Part shown: positions 37,353-46,511 of the stretch, piece by piece
Layout: each line of letters opens with the position of its first letter
Numbering within the stretch: the first letter of the stretch is position 1
From: Lactobacillus sp. ESL0791
Lineage (GTDB): Bacteria > Bacillota > Bacilli > Lactobacillales > Lactobacillaceae
Length of the DNA stretch: 64,000 bases
Direction: 5' to 3'
Assembly: GCF_029433255.1 (NCBI RefSeq)
Contig: NZ_JAQTHU010000001.1
Span: forward strand, 2,232,001-2,296,000
Translations under genes and position numbers: made by a program
The notes under the pieces: generated by a model
The model's database searches: none
What the model was told of the DNA's origin: nothing
The model's input: the letters and a program-made list of their open reading frames with translations, nothing else

Positions 37353-38012
37353 CTAATAGGCCGTATTGGGAACACACATTACAAAAATAGTTTTTAGTAA
37401 AATTCGCGTATCCATCCAAAAATTGGCTTTATTGATATAGGTAATATCTATTTTTACCATTTCATAAAAACTAACAGAATTTCTTTCCGTCACTTGCCAT
37501 AAGCCCGTACAGCCTGGTTTAACTACCAATCTTTGCATATCAAAATTTGTATACTCTTTTATTTCACGTTCTAAAGGTGGACGTGGCCCCACTAAAGTCA
37601 TATCTCCTTTTAACACATTCCACAGCTGCGGCAACTCATCCAAGCTATGCTTTCTAATTATTCTTCCGACTTTAGTTACGCGCGGATCATCCTTCATTTT
37701 AAACATCGCCCCAGCAATCTCATTCTTATGAAGTAATTCACTAAATTTTTCATCCGCATCGACTACCATTGACCTAAATTTATATATCCTAAATCTACAT
37801 CCGTTTTTACCGATTCGAATTTGCGAATAAAAAACCGGTCCCGGTGAGCTCCTGTCTAATTTAATCGCAACGGCAATCACACAGAAAAGCGGACTTAAAA
37901 TTATCAGAGCAATTATGCTTAACACAACGTCAAAACGTCTTTTAAAAAAGCTATATAGACATCGCTGATTAAGCACATTTTGATTTACAACAATTTTACT
38001 TTTGCGTTGCAT
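37353..38012 (-). CDS. epsE: EpsE-type undecaprenyl-phosphate sugar-1-phosphate transferase
   Basis: 219 residues from ATG 38012 behind AAGGAAGAGAG; a TTG 63 bases upstream would be in frame but has no site. One membrane helix (about 25-47) then the bacterial sugar transferase domain: KFRSMVVDADE, DDPRVTKVGRIIRKHSLDELPQLWNVL, GDMTLVGPRPPL and KPGCTGLWQV. It starts repeat-unit synthesis on the lipid carrier, as in WcaJ/CpsE proteins. Confidence 0.94.
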   Translation of the reverse strand: MQRKSKIVVNQNVLNQRCLYSFFKRRFDVVLSIIALIILSPLFCVIAVAIKLDRSSPGPVFYSQIRIGKNGCRFRIYKFRSMVVDADEKFSELLHKNEIAGAMFKMKDDPRVTKVGRIIRKHSLDELPQLWNVLKGDMTLVGPRPPLEREIKEYTNFDMQRLVVKPGCTGLWQVTERNSVSFYEMVKIDITYINKANFWMDTRILLKTIFVMCVPNTAY

Positions 38013-38120
38013 TAAAACTCTCTTCCTTACCACAATAATTTTAAAGGAAAGCCTAATATTAGATACTGCTTGCAAATAAATGTCGCTCTGATGGTGCTAG
38101 ATGGCAATTCAGATCGATCA

Positions 38121-38885
38121 TTATGTATCCTGACTATAGCTGTAACCATAACCGTAGCCGTAACCTAAAACATTCTTAGGTGTCACATCATTTAATACAT
38201 AACCCAATAAATTCGCTTTGACCATTTTTAAAAGTTCCAAAGACCGCTTAACAGCTGCTTTTTGTGTTTGCCCTTGACGGACAACTAGCACGACGCCATC
38301 TGCTTTTGCAGAAATAACTTGGGTATCTGTTACCGGCAGCACTGGCGGGACATCCAAAACCACCAAATCATATTTTTTTCTAAAAGAAGCAAGCAAATTT
38401 TCCATTCGTTTTGATGCTAAAAGTTCCGCCGGATTAGGTGGAGTAGGCCCACTGGTAATAATCGCTAAGTTATTCACTAGGCTCCGCTGTACCACCGAAT
38501 CAAAGTCCTTGGTACTTGAGAGAATTGTTGATAAACCGCCTTTTCTATTGAATAAGCCAAATGTATTTTGAATTGTTGGCTGTCGTAAATCCGCATCAAT
38601 AAATAAAACTTTTTGTCCTTGTTGAGCCCAAGTAACTGCCAAATTTGCAGAAATCGTTGACTTGCCTTCATTAACTTCCGGAGAAGTAATCAAGATGGTC
38701 TTCAATTCATGATTAACCGCTGAAAAATTTATATTCGTTCGAAGCGTTCGAAATTGTTCGGAAACAACATTTTTCGGATCAGCATTAGTAATTAAATTAA
38801 CCCCGTTTTTTATGCTACTAGTAAATTGCTTATTTTTTTGCGATGAAACATATTCATACATATCCTTGTGATAATTAAATCTCAA
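38121..38885 (-). CDS. epsC: EpsC/CpsD-type bacterial tyrosine kinase (BY-kinase)
   Basis: 254 residues. Walker A TSPEVNEGKSTIS, Walker A' KVLFIDADLRQP and Walker B LVVLDVPPV. The C-terminus ends in a tyrosine cluster (YGYGYGYSYSQDT), the autophosphorylation tail. It is activated by the membrane adaptor EpsB, whose gene overlaps by four bases. The PHP-type phosphatase (EpsD/CpsB) that normally follows is missing: only about 110 bases separate this gene from epsE. Confidence 0.94.
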   Translation of the reverse strand: MRFNYHKDMYEYVSSQKNKQFTSSIKNGVNLITNADPKNVVSEQFRTLRTNINFSAVNHELKTILITSPEVNEGKSTISANLAVTWAQQGQKVLFIDADLRQPTIQNTFGLFNRKGGLSTILSSTKDFDSVVQRSLVNNLAIITSGPTPPNPAELLASKRMENLLASFRKKYDLVVLDVPPVLPVTDTQVISAKADGVVLVVRQGQTQKAAVKRSLELLKMVKANLLGYVLNDVTPKNVLGYGYGYGYSYSQDT

Positions 38886-39649
38886 ACCCGACGATGTCGT
38901 CTCATATTTGTACGTTTATAATAGCCGCTGTTAGTAAAATTTGAATCCTGTGTTTGCTGAATTCTAAATATATGACCCAAGTCCGTCAATCCCAGTTCAG
39001 TAGTTAAGAATTTGGTATCCTTAATAGTTGTATCTGTCATTTCTCTAATGAAGGCATAACCCAAACCAATCACCAGGCCGGCAGTTGCACCAATTAATAA
39101 CATTATTGAGGTTTTAGGAAACGTCTTTTGCTTTATCGGTAAGGCTTTAGAAACAATCGTAACGTTGTTAATACTCATGATTTTACCGATTTTTCTTTTA
39201 AATACACTGGCAATCTCGTTAGCAATTGCGGCAGCTTCATCAGGATCATGACTTTTTATATTTAATGCAAAAACCTGCGAGTTTTGATTATTAGTAATAG
39301 AAATAGCTTTCTGCAGCTGTTTAACGCTAATATCATAAGGCTTAGTGGTAGCATTTGGATTAGCTAAATTTTGACTGGCAGCTTTCAAGACCACTTGATT
39401 CGTAATAATATCTTTATACGTATTAATCATTTGGACATCAGCTTGCTGACCTTGATAAACACCATTAAGATCAGCGCCAACTTTTTTTTGATTAACTAAT
39501 ATTTGTGTGGTTGCGGTATATTGCGGTGTTATAACAAATTTCTCTACTGCCATTGCAGCAACTATACAAATGACAAAACTAGCAATAATAAAAATTATAT
39601 GTTTACGAATGATTTCAAGTATTTGATAAAAATCAAAATAGTTTTCCAT
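38882..39649 (-). CDS. epsB: EpsB/CpsC-type chain-length regulator and kinase adaptor (Wzz)
   Basis: 255 residues from ATG 39649; an in-frame TTG four codons earlier overlaps the GGAG binding site. Two membrane helices (about 18-40 and 180-200) flank an external coiled region, and a charged cytoplasmic tail follows. It controls polymer length and activates the BY-kinase. It is the first gene of the operon. The LytR-type epsA that usually comes first is absent. Confidence 0.92.
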   Translation of the reverse strand: MENYFDFYQILEIIRKHIIFIIASFVICIVAAMAVEKFVITPQYTATTQILVNQKKVGADLNGVYQGQQADVQMINTYKDIITNQVVLKAASQNLANPNATTKPYDISVKQLQKAISITNNQNSQVFALNIKSHDPDEAAAIANEIASVFKRKIGKIMSINNVTIVSKALPIKQKTFPKTSIMLLIGATAGLVIGLGYAFIREMTDTTIKDTKFLTTELGLTDLGHIFRIQQTQDSNFTNSGYYKRTNMRRHRRV

Positions 39650-40133
39650 GCTATTCTCCAAGTCTTAAAAATCAATATACCTAATTAACACCTGGTTAAC
39701 TCAGCTTTTGACACCACTTCAAAATCCTGACAATTAATTTTCTTGCCTTTAATAAGATGTATCCCCTTTATAATTGCAGTCTAATGCCCCTATATCCGTT
39801 TGCAGCAGTAAAACAATATTGGCTTCTTATACTTTAGTAGATTCCATCTCAATGCACCCTTTATTACATGCTTTAAAATATATTTAAAGCCGAGCATACG
39901 CATATAAGCAATTAATGCCGCTTATTAAAAGTTATAGTTGGGTTAAAATTAATCCCTTTATATTATTAATTAATATTTAGAATTAACCAAAAATAAACCC
40001 AAAATTCCCAAACATTATTTAAGTTTACAAGCATAATTAAATAACTTTTAAATAATTAGTGAGCGAGTATATTAATTATTTGTATAGTATATAAAGTGTA
40101 ATTAGTATAACACAGATATACGCAATTAGTATT
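39650..40133 (-). other. Long leader region of the exopolysaccharide operon
   Basis: About 480 bases of AT-rich sequence between the best promoter and epsB. It has no open frame. It holds a TTAAC-CAGGT-GTTAA dyad about 40 bases before epsB, and several weaker -10-like boxes, so a nearer promoter is possible. Confidence 0.4.
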
Positions 40134-40162
40134 AGTGTATACCCATCTATTAATAATGTCAA
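40134..40162 (-). promoter_or_regulatory. Probable exopolysaccharide operon promoter
   Basis: TTGACA (40157-40162), 17 bases, TACACT (40134-40139) on the minus strand, about 480 bases before epsB. Confidence 0.5.
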
Positions 40163-40439
40163 ATTTTGCTTATCTTAACCATCATAAATACATTTTGATG
40201 TGAATATCACAATTCGTATATTAATAATAAATAATTTTAATGCAAATCATTTTTTAACTACTTTTAGTTGACATCAAGACAAAATTTGTTGGCGAAACGT
40301 GATTATATCATCCATTTGATCACCACTAAGAAATGTCATTCAAAGTTAACTTTCTTGCTCAGATCAGCTAGACCAATTGCTTTTTGGACTAAGCAGTTAT
40401 AGTTCAACTGATTCTAGTTAAAGCTTCATTTTTTACATC
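40163..40439. other. Intergenic stretch, no gene seen
   Basis: AT-rich sequence between the polysaccharide promoter and a minus-strand terminator. No open frame or clear repeat. Confidence 0.4.
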
Positions 40440-40483
40440 AAAAAAAGCCAGAAATAATGCTTTTTTCGCGTAGTTTCTAGCTT
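40440..40483 (-). terminator. Minus-strand intrinsic terminator without an obvious gene
   Basis: AAGCTAGAAA and TTTCTGGCTT pair with one wobble; seven U follow on the minus strand. The only sequence upstream of it on that strand is the leader of the antiporter gene, so it may end an antisense RNA. Confidence 0.6.
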
Positions 40484-40573
40484 TCAAGTTTCAGTTATTG
40501 ATTAGTAAAGTTGCCAACAAATAAAAATTAAGTTAAACTGATTAACAATTAAACAGCTAAGTGGTTGGAGTTT

Positions 40574-40630
40574 AAAAAGCTTTCAAGATGTGCTTCTTTG
40601 GGTCAAGGAGCAGGCTTGAAGGCTTTTTTA
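40574..40630 (+). promoter_or_regulatory. Leader hairpin with T tail in front of the antiporter gene
   Basis: A long hairpin: AAAAAGCTTTCAAG with CTTGAAGGCTTTTTT outside and TGCTTCTTTG with TCAAGGAGCA inside, ending in six T, 19 bases before the start codon of the antiporter. It looks like an attenuator or a terminator of upstream transcripts. A possible promoter (TTGCCA, 17 bases, TAAACT) lies at about 40511-40539. Confidence 0.55.
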
Positions 40631-40648
40631 GTATTATAAGGAAAAATT

Positions 40649-41809
40649 ATGCATTTTATTGAAGAACTAATTCTAATTTTGCTGGCAGCACTTTTATTGG
40701 GGCAACTCGCCATCCGGCTCAACCTGCCTGCCGTCATTGGTCAACTTTTATCGGGAATCATTCTTGGTTCTGCCGGATTGAACCTAGTCCACTCAAGCAG
40801 CTTAATTGCTAATTTTTCTCAATTTGGCGTCATTTTCTTAATGTTCTTAGCAGGACTCGAAAGTGACCTGACGCTCTTAAAAAAATATTTCAAATTAAGT
40901 TTTACAGTTGCTCTTGTGGGCGTGATCCTACCCATTATTTTTATGGAAGCTGCTTGCCTATTATTCGGGATGAAAATTATTGAAGCAATTTTCATTGGCA
41001 TCGTCTTTTCGGCTACCAGCGTTTCGATCTCTGTCGTTGTTTTACAGGAAAAACACCAGCTGCATTCACGTGCTGGCACAACTATCCTAGGAGCTGCTGT
41101 TGTTGATGATATTCTAGCTGTGATTGTTCTTAGCTTATTTACCACCTTTAGCCACGTAAACAAAAGCAGTAACAATCTACCAATCACTTTACTGCTCGAA
41201 GTTGGGTATTTTGGAGTGATTTACTTCGCATATAAATTTATTATCCCTTACATTATGAAAATCACAGCTAGATTTTCTGTTAATTATGCCCGACTTACCG
41301 TCTCACTGATTATTGTACTCAGTCTAGCCTGGCTTGCTGATTTTACGGGTCTATCCGCAGTTGTTGGCGCCTTTTTTGCCGGTTTGGCGATCAGACAAAC
41401 AGAACAAAAAACGGAAATTCATACGGCCATCAGCACCATCGGCTACACCCTATTTATTCCCGTTTTCTTTGCCAATATTGGGCTGGCAGTTACTTTTAGC
41501 AACGTATTTCAAGATCTGCCATTCATTATCTGCATGATCATTTTAGCCATTTTATCTAAATTCTGGGCAGGAAAATATGTCAGTAAATTATTTGGTTTTA
41601 ATAAAAATGAAGCAAACATTGTCGGTGCCGGAATGATTTCCCGCGGTGAAGTTGCCTTAATTGTGGCACAAATTGGTAGCTCTTATCAGTTATTTCCCAA
41701 CAGCATTTATTCCAGCCTGATTTTAGTAATAATAATTACCACCGTGCTTTCGCCACTTATTCTAAATCATTACATTAACAGAAACGCTCGTCTAAAGAAT
41801 CATGCCTAA
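40649..41809 (+). CDS. napA: CPA2-family Na+/H+ antiporter (NapA-like)
   Basis: 386 residues, about 12 membrane helices, no TrkA-type cytoplasmic domain. Motifs: GQLLSGIILGSAGL, FLAGLESDL, and the ion-binding pair in VVDDILAVIVLSLF (about 151-164); MISRGEVALIVAQIG near the end. NapA relatives export Na+ for protons. It has an AAGGAA site behind a terminator-like leader. Confidence 0.9.
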   Translation: MHFIEELILILLAALLLGQLAIRLNLPAVIGQLLSGIILGSAGLNLVHSSSLIANFSQFGVIFLMFLAGLESDLTLLKKYFKLSFTVALVGVILPIIFMEAACLLFGMKIIEAIFIGIVFSATSVSISVVVLQEKHQLHSRAGTTILGAAVVDDILAVIVLSLFTTFSHVNKSSNNLPITLLLEVGYFGVIYFAYKFIIPYIMKITARFSVNYARLTVSLIIVLSLAWLADFTGLSAVVGAFFAGLAIRQTEQKTEIHTAISTIGYTLFIPVFFANIGLAVTFSNVFQDLPFIICMIILAILSKFWAGKYVSKLFGFNKNEANIVGAGMISRGEVALIVAQIGSSYQLFPNSIYSSLILVIIITTVLSPLILNHYINRNARLKNHA

Positions 41810-42481
41810 AGAATTATAAATCATGTGGGTCAACATTGAATAGCGCAAATCCTTAGTGGACATGTAAACCCAGCCTAAAACGCAGCCCATCGACCAATAA
41901 ACAAGAATATATGGCGAAAAGGCGCGATCATGCAAGTAAGCAAAAAGAAAACCACTGACTATTATTCCTAACCATTTGTTTGCCTTCGTATTTTTAGTGA
42001 AAAAGGTATTGAAAAACATCCCCCGGAAAATGGTTTCCTCACAAAATGGCGCGATAATTGCGACCATTAGTTTAAACATATAATTATCCTGCATAGCAAT
42101 CTGATTCAGCGCCTGCTGGTTAGCTGAGGTAGTTTTCCCAGTTCCAGCAACAATAAAAAAACTCAACACAAAATTTAGCAGCAAAATAAGAAGAACGCCG
42201 ATTACGGCAATAATGAGCCGGGTGCCATCCCAATGCGGCCTTCTATTAAACCCCCAGTCATTGGTCTCTGCCAGCTGCCGTTTATACAGCCAAAACACAA
42301 GAAATAAAATGATAACGGTAATCAAAGCCGTCAGCACCGCCTGCTCCCACGTGTTTAAATGAAGGCGCAGCTTAATTCTTTGAGGATAAAAATAAAATGA
42401 CTGTAAAAATGAGTAAGCAAAAAAGGCTACTACCATGCATGCAATATTCCAAAAATAATGCAAAAATTGTCTCATACCCAT
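41792..42481 (-). CDS. CPBP-family intramembrane protease
   Basis: 229 residues with about seven membrane helices. The Abi/CPBP motifs are present: EETIFRGMFFN (EExxxR, about 143), FAYLHDR and MLTHMIYNS. In lactobacilli such proteins sit near bacteriocin loci or act in CAAX-like processing; no bacteriocin gene is next to this one. It converges on the antiporter and overlaps its end by 18 bases. Confidence 0.92.
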   Translation of the reverse strand: MGMRQFLHYFWNIACMVVAFFAYSFLQSFYFYPQRIKLRLHLNTWEQAVLTALITVIILFLVFWLYKRQLAETNDWGFNRRPHWDGTRLIIAVIGVLLILLLNFVLSFFIVAGTGKTTSANQQALNQIAMQDNYMFKLMVAIIAPFCEETIFRGMFFNTFFTKNTKANKWLGIIVSGFLFAYLHDRAFSPYILVYWSMGCVLGWVYMSTKDLRYSMLTHMIYNSLGMIL

Positions 42482-42555
42482 ATATTCGTTCCTCTACTAT
42501 TTTCTTAATTCTTCTATTATAATAAATATAATTCAAAACACAAGGCAGGAATAAG

Positions 42556-43653
42556 ATGGCACAAATTTCAAATTTCTTTCAGCAAAATCAAGAATTTACC
42601 CTAATGACGATTTTGCTAGCAACCACATTTACAATTTTTTTAACATCCTGGCTAATTGAGCCACGGCGATTAGTTAATGGCATTTTATTTACTTTCTTTA
42701 TCCTGACACTGGGTGCCTGGTTCATGATTTTAGTTCTGGCGGCTAAATCGCATGTATTGATTATTATCTTTGATACCCTATTAATTTCTGTGTTTCTGAT
42801 AGTCGCGTTAATTGTCGCGTTTTCCTGGTTATTTTGCCTCTGGAATGCCTATTTTGTTTGGAAATACGAAAGCCACACCCTGCCCAATTTATTAACTTTT
42901 TTCATCGGAATTATCCTGATCGGTGTCTGGGCCATCACCTTATTGCGCCCGGACAAATACCTGCCGCAGTGGCTACACATGCTGCTTTATGCGACACCGG
43001 CCGTGGCACTCTATCTAGCCCTTGTTGCCTACAATTTTTTGGTAAATCTTGCTTTATACCAATTTGTACCCCGGCGCTATCACCAAGATTATCTAATCGT
43101 GCTGGGCGCCGGGCTCTATAATGGTCAGACCGTTACACCGCTTCTTGCCAGCCGTATTAACTGCGCAATCCGATTTGCCAAGAAGCAGGTTGCTAAAGGC
43201 CGAAAAATGCCGAAGTTGATTATGTCCGGTGGCCAGGGTCGTGACGAAAAACTATCCGAAGCCCAAGCAATGACTAATTACGCAATCGATCGGGGCATTG
43301 CGCCGGCTGATATCCTGCAGGAAAACAAGTCACTTAACACCTACCAAAATATGAAGTTCTCTGCTCAAATTGCCGCTAATGATTATGGTGGTAAAAATTT
43401 CAATGCTAAGTTCTTTAGCAATAACTACCATATCTTCCGTGCTGGACTTTATGCCAAAATCGCCGGCCTAAAGGCAAACGGGGTTGGGGCCCATACCCGT
43501 TTCTATTTTCTGCCTAACGCGATTGTTCGGGAATTTGCCGGGGTCTTTGTGATGCATAAAAAACGGCATTTTTTAGTTATTGGCTTAATTCTGCTGGTTT
43601 TCGTTATTTTGTCAATTCTCACAGGATTTGGTCTTATTCATCCCCATATATAG
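42556..43653 (+). CDS. YdcF/ElyC-type (DUF218) membrane protein
   Basis: 365 residues. About five N-terminal membrane helices, then a DUF218 domain (about 180-325: LIVLGAGLYNGQTVTPLLASRI, KLIMSGGQGRDEKLSEAQAM, YAIDRGIAPADILQENKSLNTYQNM) and a final helix. DUF218 proteins are linked to envelope or lipid carrier work in Enterobacteria (ElyC); the activity is unknown. It is preceded by GGCAGGAATAAG. Confidence 0.9.
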   Translation: MAQISNFFQQNQEFTLMTILLATTFTIFLTSWLIEPRRLVNGILFTFFILTLGAWFMILVLAAKSHVLIIIFDTLLISVFLIVALIVAFSWLFCLWNAYFVWKYESHTLPNLLTFFIGIILIGVWAITLLRPDKYLPQWLHMLLYATPAVALYLALVAYNFLVNLALYQFVPRRYHQDYLIVLGAGLYNGQTVTPLLASRINCAIRFAKKQVAKGRKMPKLIMSGGQGRDEKLSEAQAMTNYAIDRGIAPADILQENKSLNTYQNMKFSAQIAANDYGGKNFNAKFFSNNYHIFRAGLYAKIAGLKANGVGAHTRFYFLPNAIVREFAGVFVMHKKRHFLVIGLILLVFVILSILTGFGLIHPHI

Positions 43654-43732
43654 ACGGTTTTAAGTGGCTTCATTTTTTAATAAATGTTAAACTAGATGCT
43701 AATAATTTTTATTTAGAAAAGGACAGTAATAT

Positions 43733-46072
43733 ATGCTACAACTTAAAGATTTACGCAAGTCTTATCACGTTGGCGACACCGTAACACACGCCCTAGACGA
43801 TGTTTCGATCTCCTTTCGCAATCAAGAATTTGTTGCTATTTTAGGTCCTAGTGGTTCCGGTAAAACCACCATGCTAAATGTCATCGGCGGCCTTGACCGT
43901 TATGACAGTGGCGACCTGATTATCAATGGTAAATCAACTAAAAATTTCAAAGAAACTGATTGGGATGCTTACCGCAACAACTCCGTCGGCTTTGTTTTTC
44001 AAAATTATAATTTGATTTCTCACCTGTCAATAATTGCCAACGTTGAATTGGGAATGAATCTCTCTGGTGTCCCAGCCAAGGAACGTCGCGAGCGGGCAAT
44101 TGAAGCTTTAACTGAGGTTGGCTTAAAAGATCACATGGGTAAGCAGCCGAACCAGTTATCCGGAGGACAAATGCAGCGGGTGGCAATTGCACGGGCGATT
44201 GCCAATAATCCAGATATCTTGCTCTGTGATGAACCGACTGGGGCTCTGGACACGGAAACTTCCGAACAAATCATGCAGCTGATTAAAAAGCTGTCCAAAG
44301 ACCGCCTCGTCATCATGGTTACTCACAACCCGAAATTGGCCAACGAATATGCAACCAGGATCGTCAACTTCCAAGATGGTAAAATTTTAAATGATTCTGA
44401 CCCTTATACGGCTGAAGAAGAAAAAGACACTTTCAAGCTAAAGCGGACCAAGATGTCCTATTGGAACGCCATCAAGCTGAGTTTTACCAATATTATGACT
44501 AAGAAAGGCCGAACTACTTTGACTGCTTTTGCATCAAGTATCGGCATTATTTCGATTGCCGTTGTACTATCACTTTCCAACGGTTTTCAAAAACAAATCG
44601 ATTCCACGATGAGCAAAGCGTTAGCCAAATATCCTGTTTCAATCTCGCAAACAGCAATTGATGTTAGTTCAATTTCTGACCGCGACAAATCGGATAAAAA
44701 TGTGAAAAATCGCGGTTATATTACTGCAAAAAAGGATTTGAATCAGGAGACTTCGCGGCAAAATAAGATTACTAAAGCTTACGTTAACTATATCAAAAAA
44801 ATCAATCCTGATTATGCTAATAATATTTCTTACCAACGAGCAACTAGTCTCAATCTGCTTGCCAAAGTCAATGGTGAAATCAAACACGTGCAATTTTCAC
44901 AAAATGATCCAGATGGTTCGCAATCAATTGCCTCAATGCGTGCTCAGGCAATCAACACTGTTGGTATGGGGTCGTCAGTTTTTCCGACCACTTTAAAAGC
45001 TAAAAAGGGATCATTTTTAAAAGAAAATTATCAACTATTGTCAGGTACATGGCCGCATAAAGCAACCGATGTGGTTTTGGTAGCAGATAATAAAAATGTG
45101 GTTAACATTAATGCAATGAAAAATCTTGGCCTAAATGTTTCTAATAAAGAAAAATTTACAACTAAGAAGATGATCGGCAAGGAATTTAGAATTGTCGCAA
45201 ATAATGACTACTACCAGCAGCTACCAACAGGAATGTTTATTCCAAAAAAGGTTTCCAATTCAATGTATGCTAACAGCAAAATTAAGCTGCACCTTGTTGG
45301 GGTCATCAGACCTAGGAATGAAAATTCAATGGCTCTGCTTTCTACAGGAATTGCCTACAGCGATGAATTAAGCAAAAAAGTAATTCGCGAAAATAAGAAT
45401 TCCGCAATTGTGAAAGCACAAAAGAAAACTAAGCGCAGCGTTATTACCGGCCAGCCAATGAAAGCCAACGAAAAAGAACAAATGATGGAAACAATCGGCG
45501 GCTCTTCACTTCCTACCGGAATTATGATTTATCCAAATAATTTTGACTCTAAGGATAAGGTATTAGATTACCTTGATAAATGGAACAAAGGCAAGAGCAA
45601 GAAGAACAAAATTTTGTATACCGACATGTCAAGCGCAGTAACATCGATGACTGGTGGGCTACTGAATGGTATCACAACAGTCTTAGTCGCCTTTGCCGCA
45701 ATATCACTAATCACTTCCATGATTATGATTGGAATTTTGACTTATACATCGGTACTTGAACGGACCAAGGAAATCGGTGTCTTGAAGGCCTTAGGTGCCC
45801 GTAAGAAAGACATCACCCGTGTTTTTGATGCCGAAACCTTTATTTTGGGCGTCTTCTCTGGCGTTTTAGGTGTTGCAATTGCCTACATACTGACATTTCC
45901 GATTAACAGTATCCTGTACAATATTACCGCTCTGAGCAATGTGGCCCAACTGAATCCAATGCACGCGTTGATTTTGATTATTATCTCAACAATCTTAACC
46001 TTGCTTGGCGGTCACATCCCCGCACGGATGGCAGCCAAGAAAGATGCTGCAATTGCCTTAAGAAGTGAATAA
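43733..46072 (+). CDS. MacB-like ABC transporter, ATPase fused to FtsX permease
   Basis: 779 residues. ATPase domain (1-230) with GPSGSGKTT, signature LSGGQMQRV and [12 protein letters not shown], then a permease with one helix at about 260-285, an external domain of about 350 residues, and three C-terminal helices with [18 protein letters not shown] (FtsX). MacB-type proteins use this mechanotransmission layout for export of peptides or for stress responses. No adaptor or two-component pair is adjacent. It has its own terminator. Confidence 0.92.
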   Translation: MLQLKDLRKSYHVGDTVTHALDDVSISFRNQEFVAILGPSGSGKTTMLNVIGGLDRYDSGDLIINGKSTKNFKETDWDAYRNNSVGFVFQNYNLISHLSIIANVELGMNLSGVPAKERRERAIEALTEVGLKDHMGKQPNQLSGGQMQRVAIARAIANNPDILLCDEPTGALDTETSEQIMQLIKKLSKDRLVIMVTHNPKLANEYATRIVNFQDGKILNDSDPYTAEEEKDTFKLKRTKMSYWNAIKLSFTNIMTKKGRTTLTAFASSIGIISIAVVLSLSNGFQKQIDSTMSKALAKYPVSISQTAIDVSSISDRDKSDKNVKNRGYITAKKDLNQETSRQNKITKAYVNYIKKINPDYANNISYQRATSLNLLAKVNGEIKHVQFSQNDPDGSQSIASMRAQAINTVGMGSSVFPTTLKAKKGSFLKENYQLLSGTWPHKATDVVLVADNKNVVNINAMKNLGLNVSNKEKFTTKKMIGKEFRIVANNDYYQQLPTGMFIPKKVSNSMYANSKIKLHLVGVIRPRNENSMALLSTGIAYSDELSKKVIRENKNSAIVKAQKKTKRSVITGQPMKANEKEQMMETIGGSSLPTGIMIYPNNFDSKDKVLDYLDKWNKGKSKKNKILYTDMSSAVTSMTGGLLNGITTVLVAFAAISLITSMIMIGILTYTSVLERTKEIGVLKALGARKKDITRVFDAETFILGVFSGVLGVAIAYILTFPINSILYNITALSNVAQLNPMHALILIIISTILTLLGGHIPARMAAKKDAAIALRSE

Positions 46073-46083
46073 AATTAACTTTT

Positions 46084-46120
46084 AAAGGGACGTTTTAAAG
46101 ATGGAACGTCCTTTTTATTT
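46084..46120 (+). terminator. Intrinsic terminator of the MacB-like gene
   Basis: AAAGGGACGTT pairs with AACGTCCTTT (one bulge), followed by T-rich sequence. Confidence 0.85.
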
Positions 46121-46164
46121 GAAAACATCTTGATAATCGATTAATTAAAGATTGGAGAGCTAAC

Positions 46165-46437
46165 ATGAACGAAACAGATAAAAAAACTTTAGAACGCTAT
46201 TTAGATGAAGATGGGGTTGTTAAAACCTGGCCGGGTAAGGAAAAGAAGCGTTTGCTCATCCTGCAATATCTTGCAAGTAAGTTTGAACCTGGTAAAAAAT
46301 ATTCTGAACCAGATGTCAATTTGATTTTACGCAAGTATATTGATAATTACGTGACCAGACGCCGCGATTTGATTGATCATCAATTGCTTAACCGTACAGA
46401 TGATGGCAAAACCTATTGGGTTGAAAAAGAAAAATAA
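46165..46437 (+). CDS. DUF2087 family protein
   Basis: 90 residues, all one DUF2087 domain: VKTWPGKEKKRLLILQYLA, KYSEPDVNLILRKY and RRDLIDHQLLNRTDDGKTYW. This small winged-helix-like domain of unknown function often stands alone or next to ArsR-type regulators. Start ATG behind GGAGAG. Confidence 0.88.
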   Translation: MNETDKKTLERYLDEDGVVKTWPGKEKKRLLILQYLASKFEPGKKYSEPDVNLILRKYIDNYVTRRRDLIDHQLLNRTDDGKTYWVEKEK

Positions 46438-46478
46438 AATACACGATCTTGGTAGAACATCGAGATCGTGTATTTATA
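46437..46478. terminator. Bidirectional terminator
   Basis: AATACACGATCT and AGATCGTGTATT pair perfectly around 13 bases, between the converging DUF2087 and flavoprotein genes. Confidence 0.85.
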
Positions 46479-46511
46479 TAGTGATAATTTTTAAAGTAGA
46501 TAACTTTTTTG

